NCBI GenBank assembly: GCA_913046155.1
Contig: CAJWRY010000026.1
Span: forward strand, 1 to 14,101
Source of the DNA: an uncultured Candidatus Nemicrothrix sp.
GTDB taxonomy: Bacteria; Actinomycetota; Acidimicrobiia; Acidimicrobiales; UBA8592
DNA: 14,101 nt
Reading direction: 5' to 3'
Part shown: positions 1 through 7,289 of the stretch, in pieces
Numbering within the stretch: position 1 is the first letter of the stretch
Layout of the letters: each line of letters starts with the position of its first letter
Program-made: the position numbers and the translations under genes
The notes under the pieces: generated by a model
The model's input: only the letters and a program-made list of their open reading frames with translations
Told to the model about the DNA's origin: nothing
Database searches by the model: none

Positions 1-53
1 AGAGCGGCCGCCTGAAAAGCGGTAGGTCACCGGATCGACGCCGGTCCCGACCA
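1..53 (+). tRNA. tRNA-Phe (GAA), 3' portion; 5' part lies outside the window
   Basis: The anticodon stem is 7-11 with 19-23 (five pairs including one G-T). The 7-base loop at 12-18 carries anticodon GAA at 14-16, preceded by T33. The variable loop is 24-28. The T stem is 29-33 with 41-45 (five perfect pairs). The 3' acceptor strand is 46-52 and the discriminator base is A53. The CCA tail is not encoded, since the genome continues CAG after A53. The anticodon arm and variable region closely resemble mycobacterial tRNA-Phe as I remember it. One oddity is the T loop at 34-40, which begins with A where almost all elongator tRNAs have T54. The D arm and 5' acceptor strand are cut off, so acceptor pairing cannot be checked. 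Confidence 0.9.
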
Positions 54-55
54 CA

Positions 56-92
56 GAATGGGTCAGCGGGAAACCGGTGGCCCATTCTTATT
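56..92 (+). terminator. Intrinsic terminator of the tRNA-Phe transcript
   Basis: A long hairpin has arms 56-69 and 74-87 and a GAAA tetraloop at 70-73. Thirteen of 14 positions pair (one G-T wobble, one G-G mismatch). It is followed by TTATTT. It begins 3 bases after the tRNA and ends just before the stop codon of the convergent sulP gene. The T tract lies only on the plus-strand side, so it primarily ends tRNA transcription; the stem may also slow sulP transcripts coming from the other side. Confidence 0.8.
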
Positions 93-1336
93 TAGTGTGG
101 ATGCTTATTTAATCGAAATCGATCAAAGAAATACCCTATGAGGGACAATCCAAGACCGATTAGTATTCCTCGATCAATTCTGGGAGCCGTTAATAACGTA
201 GCAACTAGTGTTCCTGTGGCGATAAGGCCTTGCTGCGTTTCATCCACGACTAACTTAAAGAAATCTATGGGTTTGATTAATTTTATTACAGCTCCAATTA
301 CCGTTGCCCCTAAAATGGCGCTTGGTAATTCTTCAAGAAGGAAGACAAGAGGTAGGACTGCTAGAACAAAAACACCGGTAATAGCCCCCGCCCAAGGGGT
401 TTCGGCTCCTGCTATTTTATTTAGTGAACTTCGTCCGAATGAGCCGCCTACTGGAAATGAATTTGAGATAGCGGATGCAAGATTAGCTACACCTTGACTA
501 ACAAATTCTTTATTTGGATTCCAACTTGATTTATCTTCTTTTGCGAAAGTACGGGCAATTGCTGCGGGTTCTGCGAATCCAACAATTGCGATGATTGTTG
601 CGGGTAGTAATAAATCTGCAAGAGATCCCCATTCGAAACTAAATTTAAATGGGATAAAACCGCTACTTAATTCACCAACGACTGGGCCCGAATAACCAAT
701 AACTTTGCTAATAGCTATCCCACACACCACTGCGATTAGTACTCCAGGGAATAAGCGATGAAGGAATCTACCACCAAAGATAACTATGATCGTTGCTATC
801 GAAAAGAGAATGGCGTTTAATTCCCACAATTCTGGGTTAGAAATTGATTTCCAACCAGCAGAGAGTACACCACCCTTTACATCATCTACTCCCAATGATT
901 TCGGAAGTTGAGAGAAAATTATGAGGATCGCTGCGCCCGTTGTGAATCCCGTTATTACTGCATCGGTTAATAAATGAGCTATTTTGCCCAATTTTAAAAT
1001 TCCAAGAATTAGTCTAATTACCCCTACTGAAAGAGCTAGCAAGGCTGCTAACTCGATAAATTCTGGGCTAAATGGTTGCGCTAAACCTTCCAACGCACCG
1101 TAAGTCAACAAGGCGGTTAGGGCTACTGGACCTGTTTGTAGATATGGGGACGAGGCAAAGATTGCTGCAAGTATTGACGGGATAGCCGCAGCATATAAGC
1201 CGTATTTAGCTGGCATTCCGGCGATTTCAGCATATGCGAGACCTTGTGGAAGAGCTAACAGGGCAACAGATACTCCTGCTATAAGATCGCCAGCCGATGG
1301 TTTACTAAATGAAAATCTTGATGAGGAGGCATTCAT
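92..1336 (-). CDS. SulP family anion permease, membrane domain only (no STAS domain)
   Basis: This is a membrane transporter of the SulP/SLC26 family, which carries sulfate, bicarbonate or other anions; the substrate cannot be told from sequence. The 414 residues are almost wholly hydrophobic segments. SulP hallmarks are visible: GLYAA with a following proline (46-53), the QTGPVAL stretch of TM3 (67-73), and the FPVGGSFGRSSLN-GA-TPWAG region (294-316), which matches the family's conserved proline/serine-rich signature. Most SulP proteins continue with a cytoplasmic STAS domain and reach about 550 residues. This one stops right after its last membrane helix, with a short basic tail, and tRNA-Phe on the opposite strand follows at once, so no detached STAS remnant lies nearby. 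Its ATG shares one base with the ispD stop (TAATG), which implies translational coupling. No Shine-Dalgarno is evident, and the start codon lies inside a 12-bp inverted repeat. Family assignment is sure; substrate is unknown. Confidence 0.9.
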   Translation of the reverse strand: MNASSSRFSFSKPSAGDLIAGVSVALLALPQGLAYAEIAGMPAKYGLYAAAIPSILAAIFASSPYLQTGPVALTALLTYGALEGLAQPFSPEFIELAALLALSVGVIRLILGILKLGKIAHLLTDAVITGFTTGAAILIIFSQLPKSLGVDDVKGGVLSAGWKSISNPELWELNAILFSIATIIVIFGGRFLHRLFPGVLIAVVCGIAISKVIGYSGPVVGELSSGFIPFKFSFEWGSLADLLLPATIIAIVGFAEPAAIARTFAKEDKSSWNPNKEFVSQGVANLASAISNSFPVGGSFGRSSLNKIAGAETPWAGAITGVFVLAVLPLVFLLEELPSAILGATVIGAVIKLIKPIDFFKLVVDETQQGLIATGTLVATLLTAPRIDRGILIGLGLSLIGYFFDRFRLNKHPH

Positions 1337-1362
1337 TACGAGTTAGTATTCTCGTAATGAAT
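1331..1362 (-). promoter_or_regulatory. Perfect 12-bp inverted repeat over the ispD/sulP junction, occluding the sulP start codon
   Basis: The arms are 1331-1342 and 1351-1362, exactly complementary over 12 bases, with an 8-base loop at 1343-1350. On the minus-strand mRNA the 5' arm encodes ispD residues Ile-His-Tyr-Glu. The 3' arm contains the overlapping stop and start (TAATG) and the first sulP codons. The sulP start would therefore be base-paired until ribosomes finishing ispD open the stem. No T tract follows in either direction, so it is unlikely to be a terminator. The structure is seen directly; the role in coupling is inferred. Confidence 0.6.
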
Positions 1363-2031
1363 TGCTCTAGCTAAGATCATGTCTGTCGGATGCGTTATTT
1401 TGATATTCGTCTCGTCTCCGTTGACGACTCCTATAGGAGTTTGAGGCGAATATTTCAATACAATTCCGCAATCATCTGTCGGAAGAAAAGTCTGATCTTT
1501 GTGAAATTCTTCATGTGCTGCTTTGATTGTGTGCAGTTTAAATCCTTGTGGTGTCTGTACCTTCCTATGAGTTGATCTGTCGGGAATTGTTTGGACACGG
1601 TCATCTAACAGTTCAAAGATTGTCTCATCCAAAGGTAGCGTTGGGGAAACAGCGTCAAAGTGATCGAGGGCACTTAAGCATCTAGTTATTAATTCACTTG
1701 AAACAAAGGGGCGTGCAGCATCATGGATTAATACCTTAAGGTTCTCCGAAGTGCTCAAAGAGCGTATGCCTTCATAACTTGATGCGGCACGGGTTTGCCC
1801 CCCTTCGACTACATGAGTTGTTTTCTTTGCGCAGCGATTTACCAGATTTTCTAATTCCGGTAGTAATTGCTTTGAACTGACAACCACTATCTCATCGATT
1901 TCAGGATGATTATCAAATGCTGTAAATGCATGTTCAAAAAGTGATTTATCGCCTAACTCAATTAATTGTTTGGGTGATGAACTATCAAATCTGGTGCCTG
2001 AACCTGCAGCAAGAAGGATAACGATAGCCAT
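1336..2031 (-). CDS. ispD: 2-C-methyl-D-erythritol 4-phosphate cytidylyltransferase (IspD)
   Basis: IspD joins CTP and 2-C-methyl-D-erythritol 4-phosphate to give CDP-ME, the third step of the non-mevalonate (MEP) isoprenoid pathway, in the cytosol. The family's motifs appear in order: LLAAGSGTR (6-14) with R14 and K21 matching the CTP-binding Arg/Lys pair, IHDAARPFV (102-110) with D104, RKVQTPQGF (156-164), TDD (185-187), and the C-terminal N-I-K-I-T-x-P-x-D block with K211. The length of 231 residues is normal for the monofunctional enzyme. It is not fused to IspF, and ispF is not adjacent. The ATG at 2031 sits immediately before the LLAAG strand, as expected, although the upstream ribosome site is weak. 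The gene overlaps sulP by one base, so the two are probably one transcript. No functional link between isoprenoid synthesis and anion uptake is known to me, so the coupling may simply reflect compaction. Confidence 0.96.
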   Translation of the reverse strand: MAIVILLAAGSGTRFDSSSPKQLIELGDKSLFEHAFTAFDNHPEIDEIVVVSSKQLLPELENLVNRCAKKTTHVVEGGQTRAASSYEGIRSLSTSENLKVLIHDAARPFVSSELITRCLSALDHFDAVSPTLPLDETIFELLDDRVQTIPDRSTHRKVQTPQGFKLHTIKAAHEEFHKDQTFLPTDDCGIVLKYSPQTPIGVVNGDETNIKITHPTDMILARAIHYENTNS

Positions 2032-2200
2032 GTATTAATCTTAGGTTTAAATATTGGTTGAAAGAAGTTACCGATGTGATTCTCACTTGCTGGGAATGTT
2101 TAGCAACCATGTTCACCTATAGTCTCCTTTATGTGCAATTGTTGGCAAGGGCCCTCCTATTTCGGCTTGCAGAAAATAGTATGAAAGTGGTTGAGTTAAC
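2032..2200. other. Divergent intergenic region between ispD and the glycosyltransferase gene
   Basis: These 169 bases must hold both divergent promoters. I could not place convincing -35/-10 pairs with proper spacing. There is a 5-bp hairpin (TTGCT...AGCAA, about 2088-2106) and a GGGCCC palindrome (2149-2154), neither of clear meaning. No tRNA, repeat array or small gene is apparent. Confidence 0.4.
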
Positions 2201-4360
2201 ATGTCTATCGTGAAAGCAATAATCCGAATCCTCATTGTTGGTATCTTTCGGTGGCCAGCTTTCGCTGCAACAAGAATCTTCTCGATGGATGACAGTCTCC
2301 ATAAACTTCTCGTTTTATTAATCAATGCAGAAAAGTATGTTGTTATCCAAAAAATGTTGAAGAGATTGCAAACAAACGACATTAAATCTGAAATGGGTAG
2401 TTTGACTAAAGCAGAAAGAAATTTACTTTTAGAGGCCCAAGTTTGGGAATACCGTTTACGACAGGTTTTTGATGCCAAATCCGTGACGATGTTAGCGGGA
2501 ATTTACGAGAAACAATGTCTGGAATCAAAAGCGTACGAGCTGTTGAATTTATCGGTCAAGTTAGATCCATGTGATTTTGCGATACTAAGTTATTTCTCAT
2601 CATTTTGTCAGAGATCAGGGCACTGGGAAGATGCTTATCAGGCTTTGTTACTTCAATTGGAGAAAAACCCAACAGACAATATCGTTAAAAGAAACCTGAT
2701 AGAGGTAAAGCAACAATTAAGGAAATCTGAAAAAGGTGGGGAGACAACCAAACCGACCAAAGATGGCATAGCAGCGCTAGGAGGTGCCTGTGAAGAACTT
2801 TCAAAGTTTTTTGACAGCCAACCATTTCAATCTGTAAATACCTCGTCGGGGTATCCGCACATTGTGTCGCTTACTCATTCTGACATTACCAACGATAATC
2901 GTGTCAAGAAAATAGCGGCATGTGTATCAATGAGAGGTTTCAGATCAACCTTGATTGGTCCAAGTAGTTCAGGTCGAGTAGAGAGGGGTTTCGTTGGGGG
3001 TGCCGATGTCATTCTGATCCCTGTTCAAAACAAACTCCGGCAATTAGTTAGGTCAAGCATAAGAGGTGATACCTACCGGTATATCAAAATAAATATGCTT
3101 AAAAATCATTTGTTGATAAACGAACAGGTACTTCGAATACGTAAAGGAGATAAATACGAAGCTAAAGTTTTAGCTTCCCAAGAAAAAACTCCACATATCT
3201 CTGTTTACTTTTTAAAAGTAAAAATTTTCTGGATAAGTAGCCGTATCAAATGGTTAGAAACTTGCGCCGAGATTAAGTCAATATTTGGAGGAATTCTCAT
3301 TCGCAGGCAAGAGGATAGACACAATCATTTCAGAAGTGACCACCTCGACTTTGAAATTGCATTTGGACCTGTCATTGAACAGTTGAAGCCTGATCTCATA
3401 CACATCAATGATTACCATCTCGTGGGCGTAGGAGTGACAGCCGCACGTAATTTAAAGAAGAAAGGTATCAATACGAGGGTAATTTACGATGCACATGAGT
3501 TGGTGATTGGGATTGAACACCAATTCTCACCAATTTGGAAATCAGAGGTTGCTCATTTTATAGGCTCCGTTGATGGCGTTATTTGTGTTTCAGAATTTCA
3601 AGCTGAAATAATGACTGAGAGATATCAATTAGGTACAAAACCGACCATTGTTTCCAATGCGCCCATCACTACTGGTTCTAGAGAAACAGGCGCAACGATA
3701 CGTGATGATTTGAATATTCAGGGAAAAATCCTTACATATCACGGAGGAGCAACTGCAATACGAGGTCTTGAGACAATTGTGAGATCCCTGGAATACCTCC
3801 CTGAGGATGTCCATTTAGCTCTGATGGTCTCGGGAAGAGAGGACTTTTTAAAATCTCTGATTGATATTGAGGCTGAGATCAGGGACGCCCGGAGAATTGA
3901 TCACAGCAGATTACACTTTCTTCCCTATGTAGCGCCTGAACGGCTGTCCCACTATCTATCAACATCTGATCTGACAATAATAGGTTTACTTCCAATCTCC
4001 AGCGAGAAGTTCGGGAATCATCACATAGCGATGCCTAATAAACTCTTTGAGTCAATTCAAGCGAAGGTACCAATTGTTACAAGTGATATGCCAGCATTGA
4101 GCTCTTTTGTGCTTGAGAATAGAGTTGGAACCGTTTACGAAGCAGGATCTGGTACAGATCTTGCGACAAAGATAGTTGATTTATTCAATAATCCCATAGA
4201 CAAGAAAAACATATTTACCGAAGAGCTTCTTTATAGATGCAGTTGGGAACACCAAGTAGAAAAATTATTCATATTGTACGAACAGGTTTTAAATGAACTT
4301 CAATGCCCTCAAGAGAATATCGGATCTTTGGAACTTGAATTCAGAGTAAACACTGGCTAG
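2201..4360 (+). CDS. TPR-containing GT4-type glycosyltransferase
   Basis: The protein has 719 residues. Residues 1-28 are hydrophobic with basic residues and could be a membrane anchor. A helical TPR-like stretch at about 95-165 (CLESKAYELLNLSVKLDP, then GHWEDAYQALLLQLEKNP) is followed by a charged linker and a GT-B fold enzyme. The acceptor domain opens with ITNDNRVKKIAACVSMRGFRSTLIGP (229-254), the usual GT4 entry. About 100 residues rich in basic and aromatic residues (270-375) then interrupt it before DLIHINDYH (398-406) and YDAHEL. The donor domain includes TYHGGATAIRGLE (512-524) and MPNKLFESIQAKVPIVTSD (611-629), in which E617 matches the nucleotide-sugar-binding glutamate. The likely role is sugar transfer for a cell-surface polysaccharide or glycoprotein; donor and acceptor are unknown. 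The 3' end overlaps the convergent FkbM methyltransferase by 4 bp. The start is not certain: ATG at 2201 has only a weak AAGTGG element about 10 bases upstream, and ATG at 2285 (M29) is an alternative. The gene looks more AT-rich than its neighbours to the right. Confidence 0.85.
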   Translation: MSIVKAIIRILIVGIFRWPAFAATRIFSMDDSLHKLLVLLINAEKYVVIQKMLKRLQTNDIKSEMGSLTKAERNLLLEAQVWEYRLRQVFDAKSVTMLAGIYEKQCLESKAYELLNLSVKLDPCDFAILSYFSSFCQRSGHWEDAYQALLLQLEKNPTDNIVKRNLIEVKQQLRKSEKGGETTKPTKDGIAALGGACEELSKFFDSQPFQSVNTSSGYPHIVSLTHSDITNDNRVKKIAACVSMRGFRSTLIGPSSSGRVERGFVGGADVILIPVQNKLRQLVRSSIRGDTYRYIKINMLKNHLLINEQVLRIRKGDKYEAKVLASQEKTPHISVYFLKVKIFWISSRIKWLETCAEIKSIFGGILIRRQEDRHNHFRSDHLDFEIAFGPVIEQLKPDLIHINDYHLVGVGVTAARNLKKKGINTRVIYDAHELVIGIEHQFSPIWKSEVAHFIGSVDGVICVSEFQAEIMTERYQLGTKPTIVSNAPITTGSRETGATIRDDLNIQGKILTYHGGATAIRGLETIVRSLEYLPEDVHLALMVSGREDFLKSLIDIEAEIRDARRIDHSRLHFLPYVAPERLSHYLSTSDLTIIGLLPISSEKFGNHHIAMPNKLFESIQAKVPIVTSDMPALSSFVLENRVGTVYEAGSGTDLATKIVDLFNNPIDKKNIFTEELLYRCSWEHQVEKLFILYEQVLNELQCPQENIGSLELEFRVNTG

Positions 4361-5241
4361 TTGCGAATTCGTCTTTTAATTGACGCTTTAAGCCTCCGGT
4401 AATATTTGTGCAAAGCGCTTTTCCCAGTCTTGAAAGTGATATCGGTTTTTAGATTTGATTGAAGTTGAGTTTCAAAATCCCCAAGTAGTTCTTCAGGAAC
4501 AAAGATCCAGTCACGGTACTCATAGTTGGGGTCACCAAATAAAGCTTGCTCTTTAGTCCAACACGCACCTGTAAATCTAAACATTGCGTAGTCTTTTGAC
4601 TTAAAAATTGATTCAAGTCGATCTTCAGTCCTTTTTGCTAAAACCTCGCAAATGATTATTGGGCGTATTTTTTCTAGAATGCTTTGAGCGCCTTCTAATA
4701 CTTCTGGTTCGTGTGTCTCTACATCAATCTTAAGAATGACTTGGTCAAATTGAGCTTTGCTTAAATAGTCTAAGTACAGATTATCTAAGGTGTTTACTCG
4801 AACTTGTATAACGTCTTTTGAAGGTCGGAAACCTTCCATGAGGGAGTTTGATGAGTCAGACATTGCTGAAACGTAAAGGCTCTTCTCTCCTTTAGTGTTG
4901 GAAATCGCTATTTCCTGTAGATCATATTTGACTTTATTATCATGCATTAGTTTTCGGGAAATTTCTTGGAGCATTGGCAGTGGCTCATGAGCATGAATTG
5001 AGATATCGGGGACTTGTTGAGAAGAGCGCTTGAAAGGGGTTTCATTATCTTTTAGTTGCATTAGTTTGGAGAGGATTAGCGGAAAGATGCCAATGTTGCT
5101 GCCTACGTCAATAAAGACTGATCTTTTTTTTGCTCGTATGAGATTTATTAAGGCTTCAAGGATCTCTGGCTCAAATTGGGAATCTGTTGTGATCATCTTG
5201 AAGATCTGTGTTCCCTGAGAAGCAGTTATATCTAGTCTCAT
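4357..5241 (-). CDS. FkbM family SAM-dependent methyltransferase
   Basis: The family transfers methyl groups from S-adenosylmethionine, typically to hydroxyls of sugars or other small molecules, and is common in polysaccharide loci. Visible here are the SAM-binding motif I VFIDVGSNIG (42-51), the HAHEP acidic motif (83-87), and the FkbM signature LKIDVETHEPEVLEGAQ (170-186) followed by the strand IIICEV. The length of 294 residues is typical; the last 30 or so are strongly basic. It lies convergent to the glycosyltransferase, and the two stop codons share the palindrome CTAG at 4357-4360. Together they suggest a small glycan-decoration module, although opposite strands mean separate control. 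ATG at 5241 has no good Shine-Dalgarno; a TATATA box sits 4 bases upstream. Expression could be leaderless or by read-through from tRNA-fMet, whose transcript has no clear terminator. The family call is firm; the substrate is unknown. Confidence 0.9.
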   Translation of the reverse strand: MRLDITASQGTQIFKMITTDSQFEPEILEALINLIRAKKRSVFIDVGSNIGIFPLILSKLMQLKDNETPFKRSSQQVPDISIHAHEPLPMLQEISRKLMHDNKVKYDLQEIAISNTKGEKSLYVSAMSDSSNSLMEGFRPSKDVIQVRVNTLDNLYLDYLSKAQFDQVILKIDVETHEPEVLEGAQSILEKIRPIIICEVLAKRTEDRLESIFKSKDYAMFRFTGACWTKEQALFGDPNYEYRDWIFVPEELLGDFETQLQSNLKTDITFKTGKSALHKYYRRLKASIKRRIRN

Positions 5242-5340
5242 ACTTTATATATGCTATTCAGTATTCAGATGAATGAGAAGAGTTCTCGGCTTTTAGACCA
5301 CAAGTTGCGATGCACAATCTATACCAGACGTGTATTCGAG

Positions 5341-5417
<77 letters not shown>

Positions 5418-5428
5418 CTGAGACAATA

Positions 5429-5457
5429 ATTATGCCGGCGATAATCTATAGCCACAA
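5429..5457 (-). promoter_or_regulatory. Sigma-70-like promoter of tRNA-fMet
   Basis: On the minus strand a -35 box TTGTGG (5457-5452), a 17-base spacer and a -10 box CATAAT (5434-5429, five of six consensus) end 11 bases before the first tRNA base. A start site near 5421 would leave a very short 5' leader for RNase P to remove. The spacing and position fit well; strength is unknown. Confidence 0.6.
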
Positions 5458-5483
5458 CTTCATTTCCATTTTCTCTAAATGTT

Positions 5484-7253
5484 TTATGATTGTGGAGTTT
5501 CAAGAATCGTGACTTCGCCAGTTGCTCCGTCAACTCTTATTCGTGTTCCATCTTTAATAATGTCAGTTGCATCCTTTACAGCTACGACGCATGGCATTCC
5601 TAATTCTCTTGAAACGATAACGGCATGGCTCATCTGACCTCCTACATTGACTACAACGGCCTCTGCAGGAACAAATAATGGTGTCCAAGATGGATCTGTT
5701 AACGGAGCGATGAGGATATCGCCTGGTCCTAGGTCTTGAGGATCAGATGGGTCTGTGATAATTTTTGCGATCCCTTCTGCTACGCCAGGGCATCCGCCAA
5801 ATCCTTTTAGTATCTGACCTTCCTTAGCATGTTGGCTATTGTTTGCTTTCACTGCAGACCTGAGTGGCCATGTACTCGGGTCTGGTATTTTCCCTTCAAA
5901 GATAAACGGTGGTATCCGAGTTGAGAGTTCTCCTCTTACGCGTTTTCTTTCGCTAATTTTTGCATCGAATGCGGAGGGGTTATCTATAAATTCATCTAAT
6001 TCGCTTTCGAGTATGAACCAGAGATCTATTAATTCTGCATTTTTTCTTTGTTCTGCAGTTCGATTTGCTAGTTCTCTTGTTATGAGACGTGCAACATGTA
6101 TGAGGTCAACGATTGTTGTTTTGGACCTTTCTCTAGCTTGCGAAAAGAGTATTGAAGAATGCAACGCTTTTTCGAATAACCAGGAGCCGAATCCTTTGAG
6201 TTCTTTGCGAGCATCGAGTGTTGCTGTTTCACGTTTTTTTGAAAGTTCCAGAGCGCGTACTTTGGGAGAATTGTGAGCATCCGTTAGTCGCATACGATCG
6301 ATGAGTGTTAAAACGGAAGGTGGGTTTGTCCCCCATGTTTCACAAGCTGTCTCCCATTCATTTGGTCCTCTACTGCCGAATGTTTCAAGAAAGTGGTCAA
6401 ATTTATCCATGAATTCTTTTGCGGCGTCTGAGTGGCGTAGTCGAGATTCTAGATCTGGTAATCCGGCATTAAACAGTGAGGATAATTCACTGTTTTGCGC
6501 AACCATTCTTCCTAACTCCCATAAAACGAAAGAAGGTTCGGCGCTATCTACATCGCCAAGCCCGCCAAGAAGCGTTAAGGCGATAGACCTATCATCAAGT
6601 CGTTCCTCACAAATAGTTGACAAGAGTTGCACTGCTCCACCGGCTTGACCTGTTATGTCCAAATGGTGCGTAAATAAAAGATTCGCTGGTTCCATAATTT
6701 CACGCATTGCTGCTACGAGAACTTCGTCTGACGAAGCAAGGATTTCTGGCAGTCGGCTTTGCCATTGTGATACTAAGTTTCGATCTTTCTTTAGAGCTGG
6801 AAGATCGTTGGTATGTAACATTTTCCAGCCGTACCGTAAGATTCTGAGGCTCGCTATTATGCTTTTGTCTTTTTTGTTTGGGATATATTCTGGAGCCTCA
6901 TGTTCTGATCCGTAGTAAGTGGCATCACTTTTTTCTATTGTCGTTCCGGGGGTTCGGATAGCTATCATTCTCCCAAAAGATAAATTGAGGTACATGTAAC
7001 CTGCAAAGACGCCTCCAAAACAAGTGGGGCCATCTTTGATATCTTTTGGAGTGATAACGCCAGCATTTATTGCAGCTTGTGCAGAGGCAATTTCGCCGGC
7101 TTTACGGGTCAATGTAATTGTCAGTGGGTAGGCAACTTCTGGCCATACCTCACCAGCGTTGCCTCTTGTGTAGACCGGATATCGTGTAGATGGAACTTGT
7201 GTAATGTATTCACCAAGTCCTAAGTCAACCATCTGGGCATATTGATTTTCCAT
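5484..7253 (-). CDS. PEP-utilising-enzyme-like protein with phosphohistidine domain, lacking the ATP-grasp domain
   Basis: Residue numbers count from the upstream TTG at 7289; with the ATG chosen here, subtract 12. The C-terminal 100 residues are the swivelling phosphohistidine domain of PEP synthase, pyruvate phosphate dikinase and rifampicin phosphotransferase. It begins GCPGVAEGIAKII (499-511), continues LTDPSWTPLF (530-539), and carries the conserved GGQMSHAVIVSRELGMPCVV (550-569) with H555 as the phosphorylated histidine. The middle, including FLETFGSRGPNEWE (300-313), resembles the substrate region of rifampicin-phosphotransferase-like proteins. The N terminus has PVYTRGNAGEVWPEV (38-52), the usual entry to this region. 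The family's N-terminal ATP-grasp domain (about 300 residues) is absent and no partner gene is in the window. A two-subunit phenylphosphate-synthase-like phosphotransferase is one known arrangement of this kind, but the substrate here is unknown. ATG 7253 is preferred because TTG 7289 falls in a -35-like box and neither start has a ribosome site. Confidence 0.82.
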   Translation of the reverse strand: MENQYAQMVDLGLGEYITQVPSTRYPVYTRGNAGEVWPEVAYPLTITLTRKAGEIASAQAAINAGVITPKDIKDGPTCFGGVFAGYMYLNLSFGRMIAIRTPGTTIEKSDATYYGSEHEAPEYIPNKKDKSIIASLRILRYGWKMLHTNDLPALKKDRNLVSQWQSRLPEILASSDEVLVAAMREIMEPANLLFTHHLDITGQAGGAVQLLSTICEERLDDRSIALTLLGGLGDVDSAEPSFVLWELGRMVAQNSELSSLFNAGLPDLESRLRHSDAAKEFMDKFDHFLETFGSRGPNEWETACETWGTNPPSVLTLIDRMRLTDAHNSPKVRALELSKKRETATLDARKELKGFGSWLFEKALHSSILFSQARERSKTTIVDLIHVARLITRELANRTAEQRKNAELIDLWFILESELDEFIDNPSAFDAKISERKRVRGELSTRIPPFIFEGKIPDPSTWPLRSAVKANNSQHAKEGQILKGFGGCPGVAEGIAKIITDPSDPQDLGPGDILIAPLTDPSWTPLFVPAEAVVVNVGGQMSHAVIVSRELGMPCVVAVKDATDIIKDGTRIRVDGATGEVTILETPQS

Positions 7254-7259
7254 CTTAGA

Positions 7260-7289
7260 ACCATATGTCAGTCTATTTACTTGCGCCAA
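7260..7289 (-). promoter_or_regulatory. Candidate promoter of the PEP-mobile-domain gene, leaderless
   Basis: On the minus strand TTGGCG (7289-7284) and TATGGT (7265-7260) are separated by 18 bases, and ATG follows six bases after the -10 box. Transcription would then start at or next to the ATG at 7253, giving a leaderless mRNA, which agrees with the missing Shine-Dalgarno. The -10 match is only four of six. Confidence 0.35.

Noticed and set aside
2113..2478. 121-codon minus-strand open frame overlapping the glycosyltransferase start
   Set aside because: Cys/Ser-rich translation without motifs, antisense to a well-supported gene; taken as a chance frame.
5242..5340. tRNA-fMet downstream region as a phage-type attachment site or tRNA terminator
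   Set aside because: I found no second copy of the tRNA 3' end in the window and no integrase. The only hairpin (GAGAACTCTTCTC, about 5276-5290) has a 5-bp stem and no T tract.
5839..6915. Run of plus-strand open frames antisense to the PEP-mobile-domain gene
   Set aside because: They are mirror frames of a coding region whose motifs are clear on the minus strand, with no ribosome sites.
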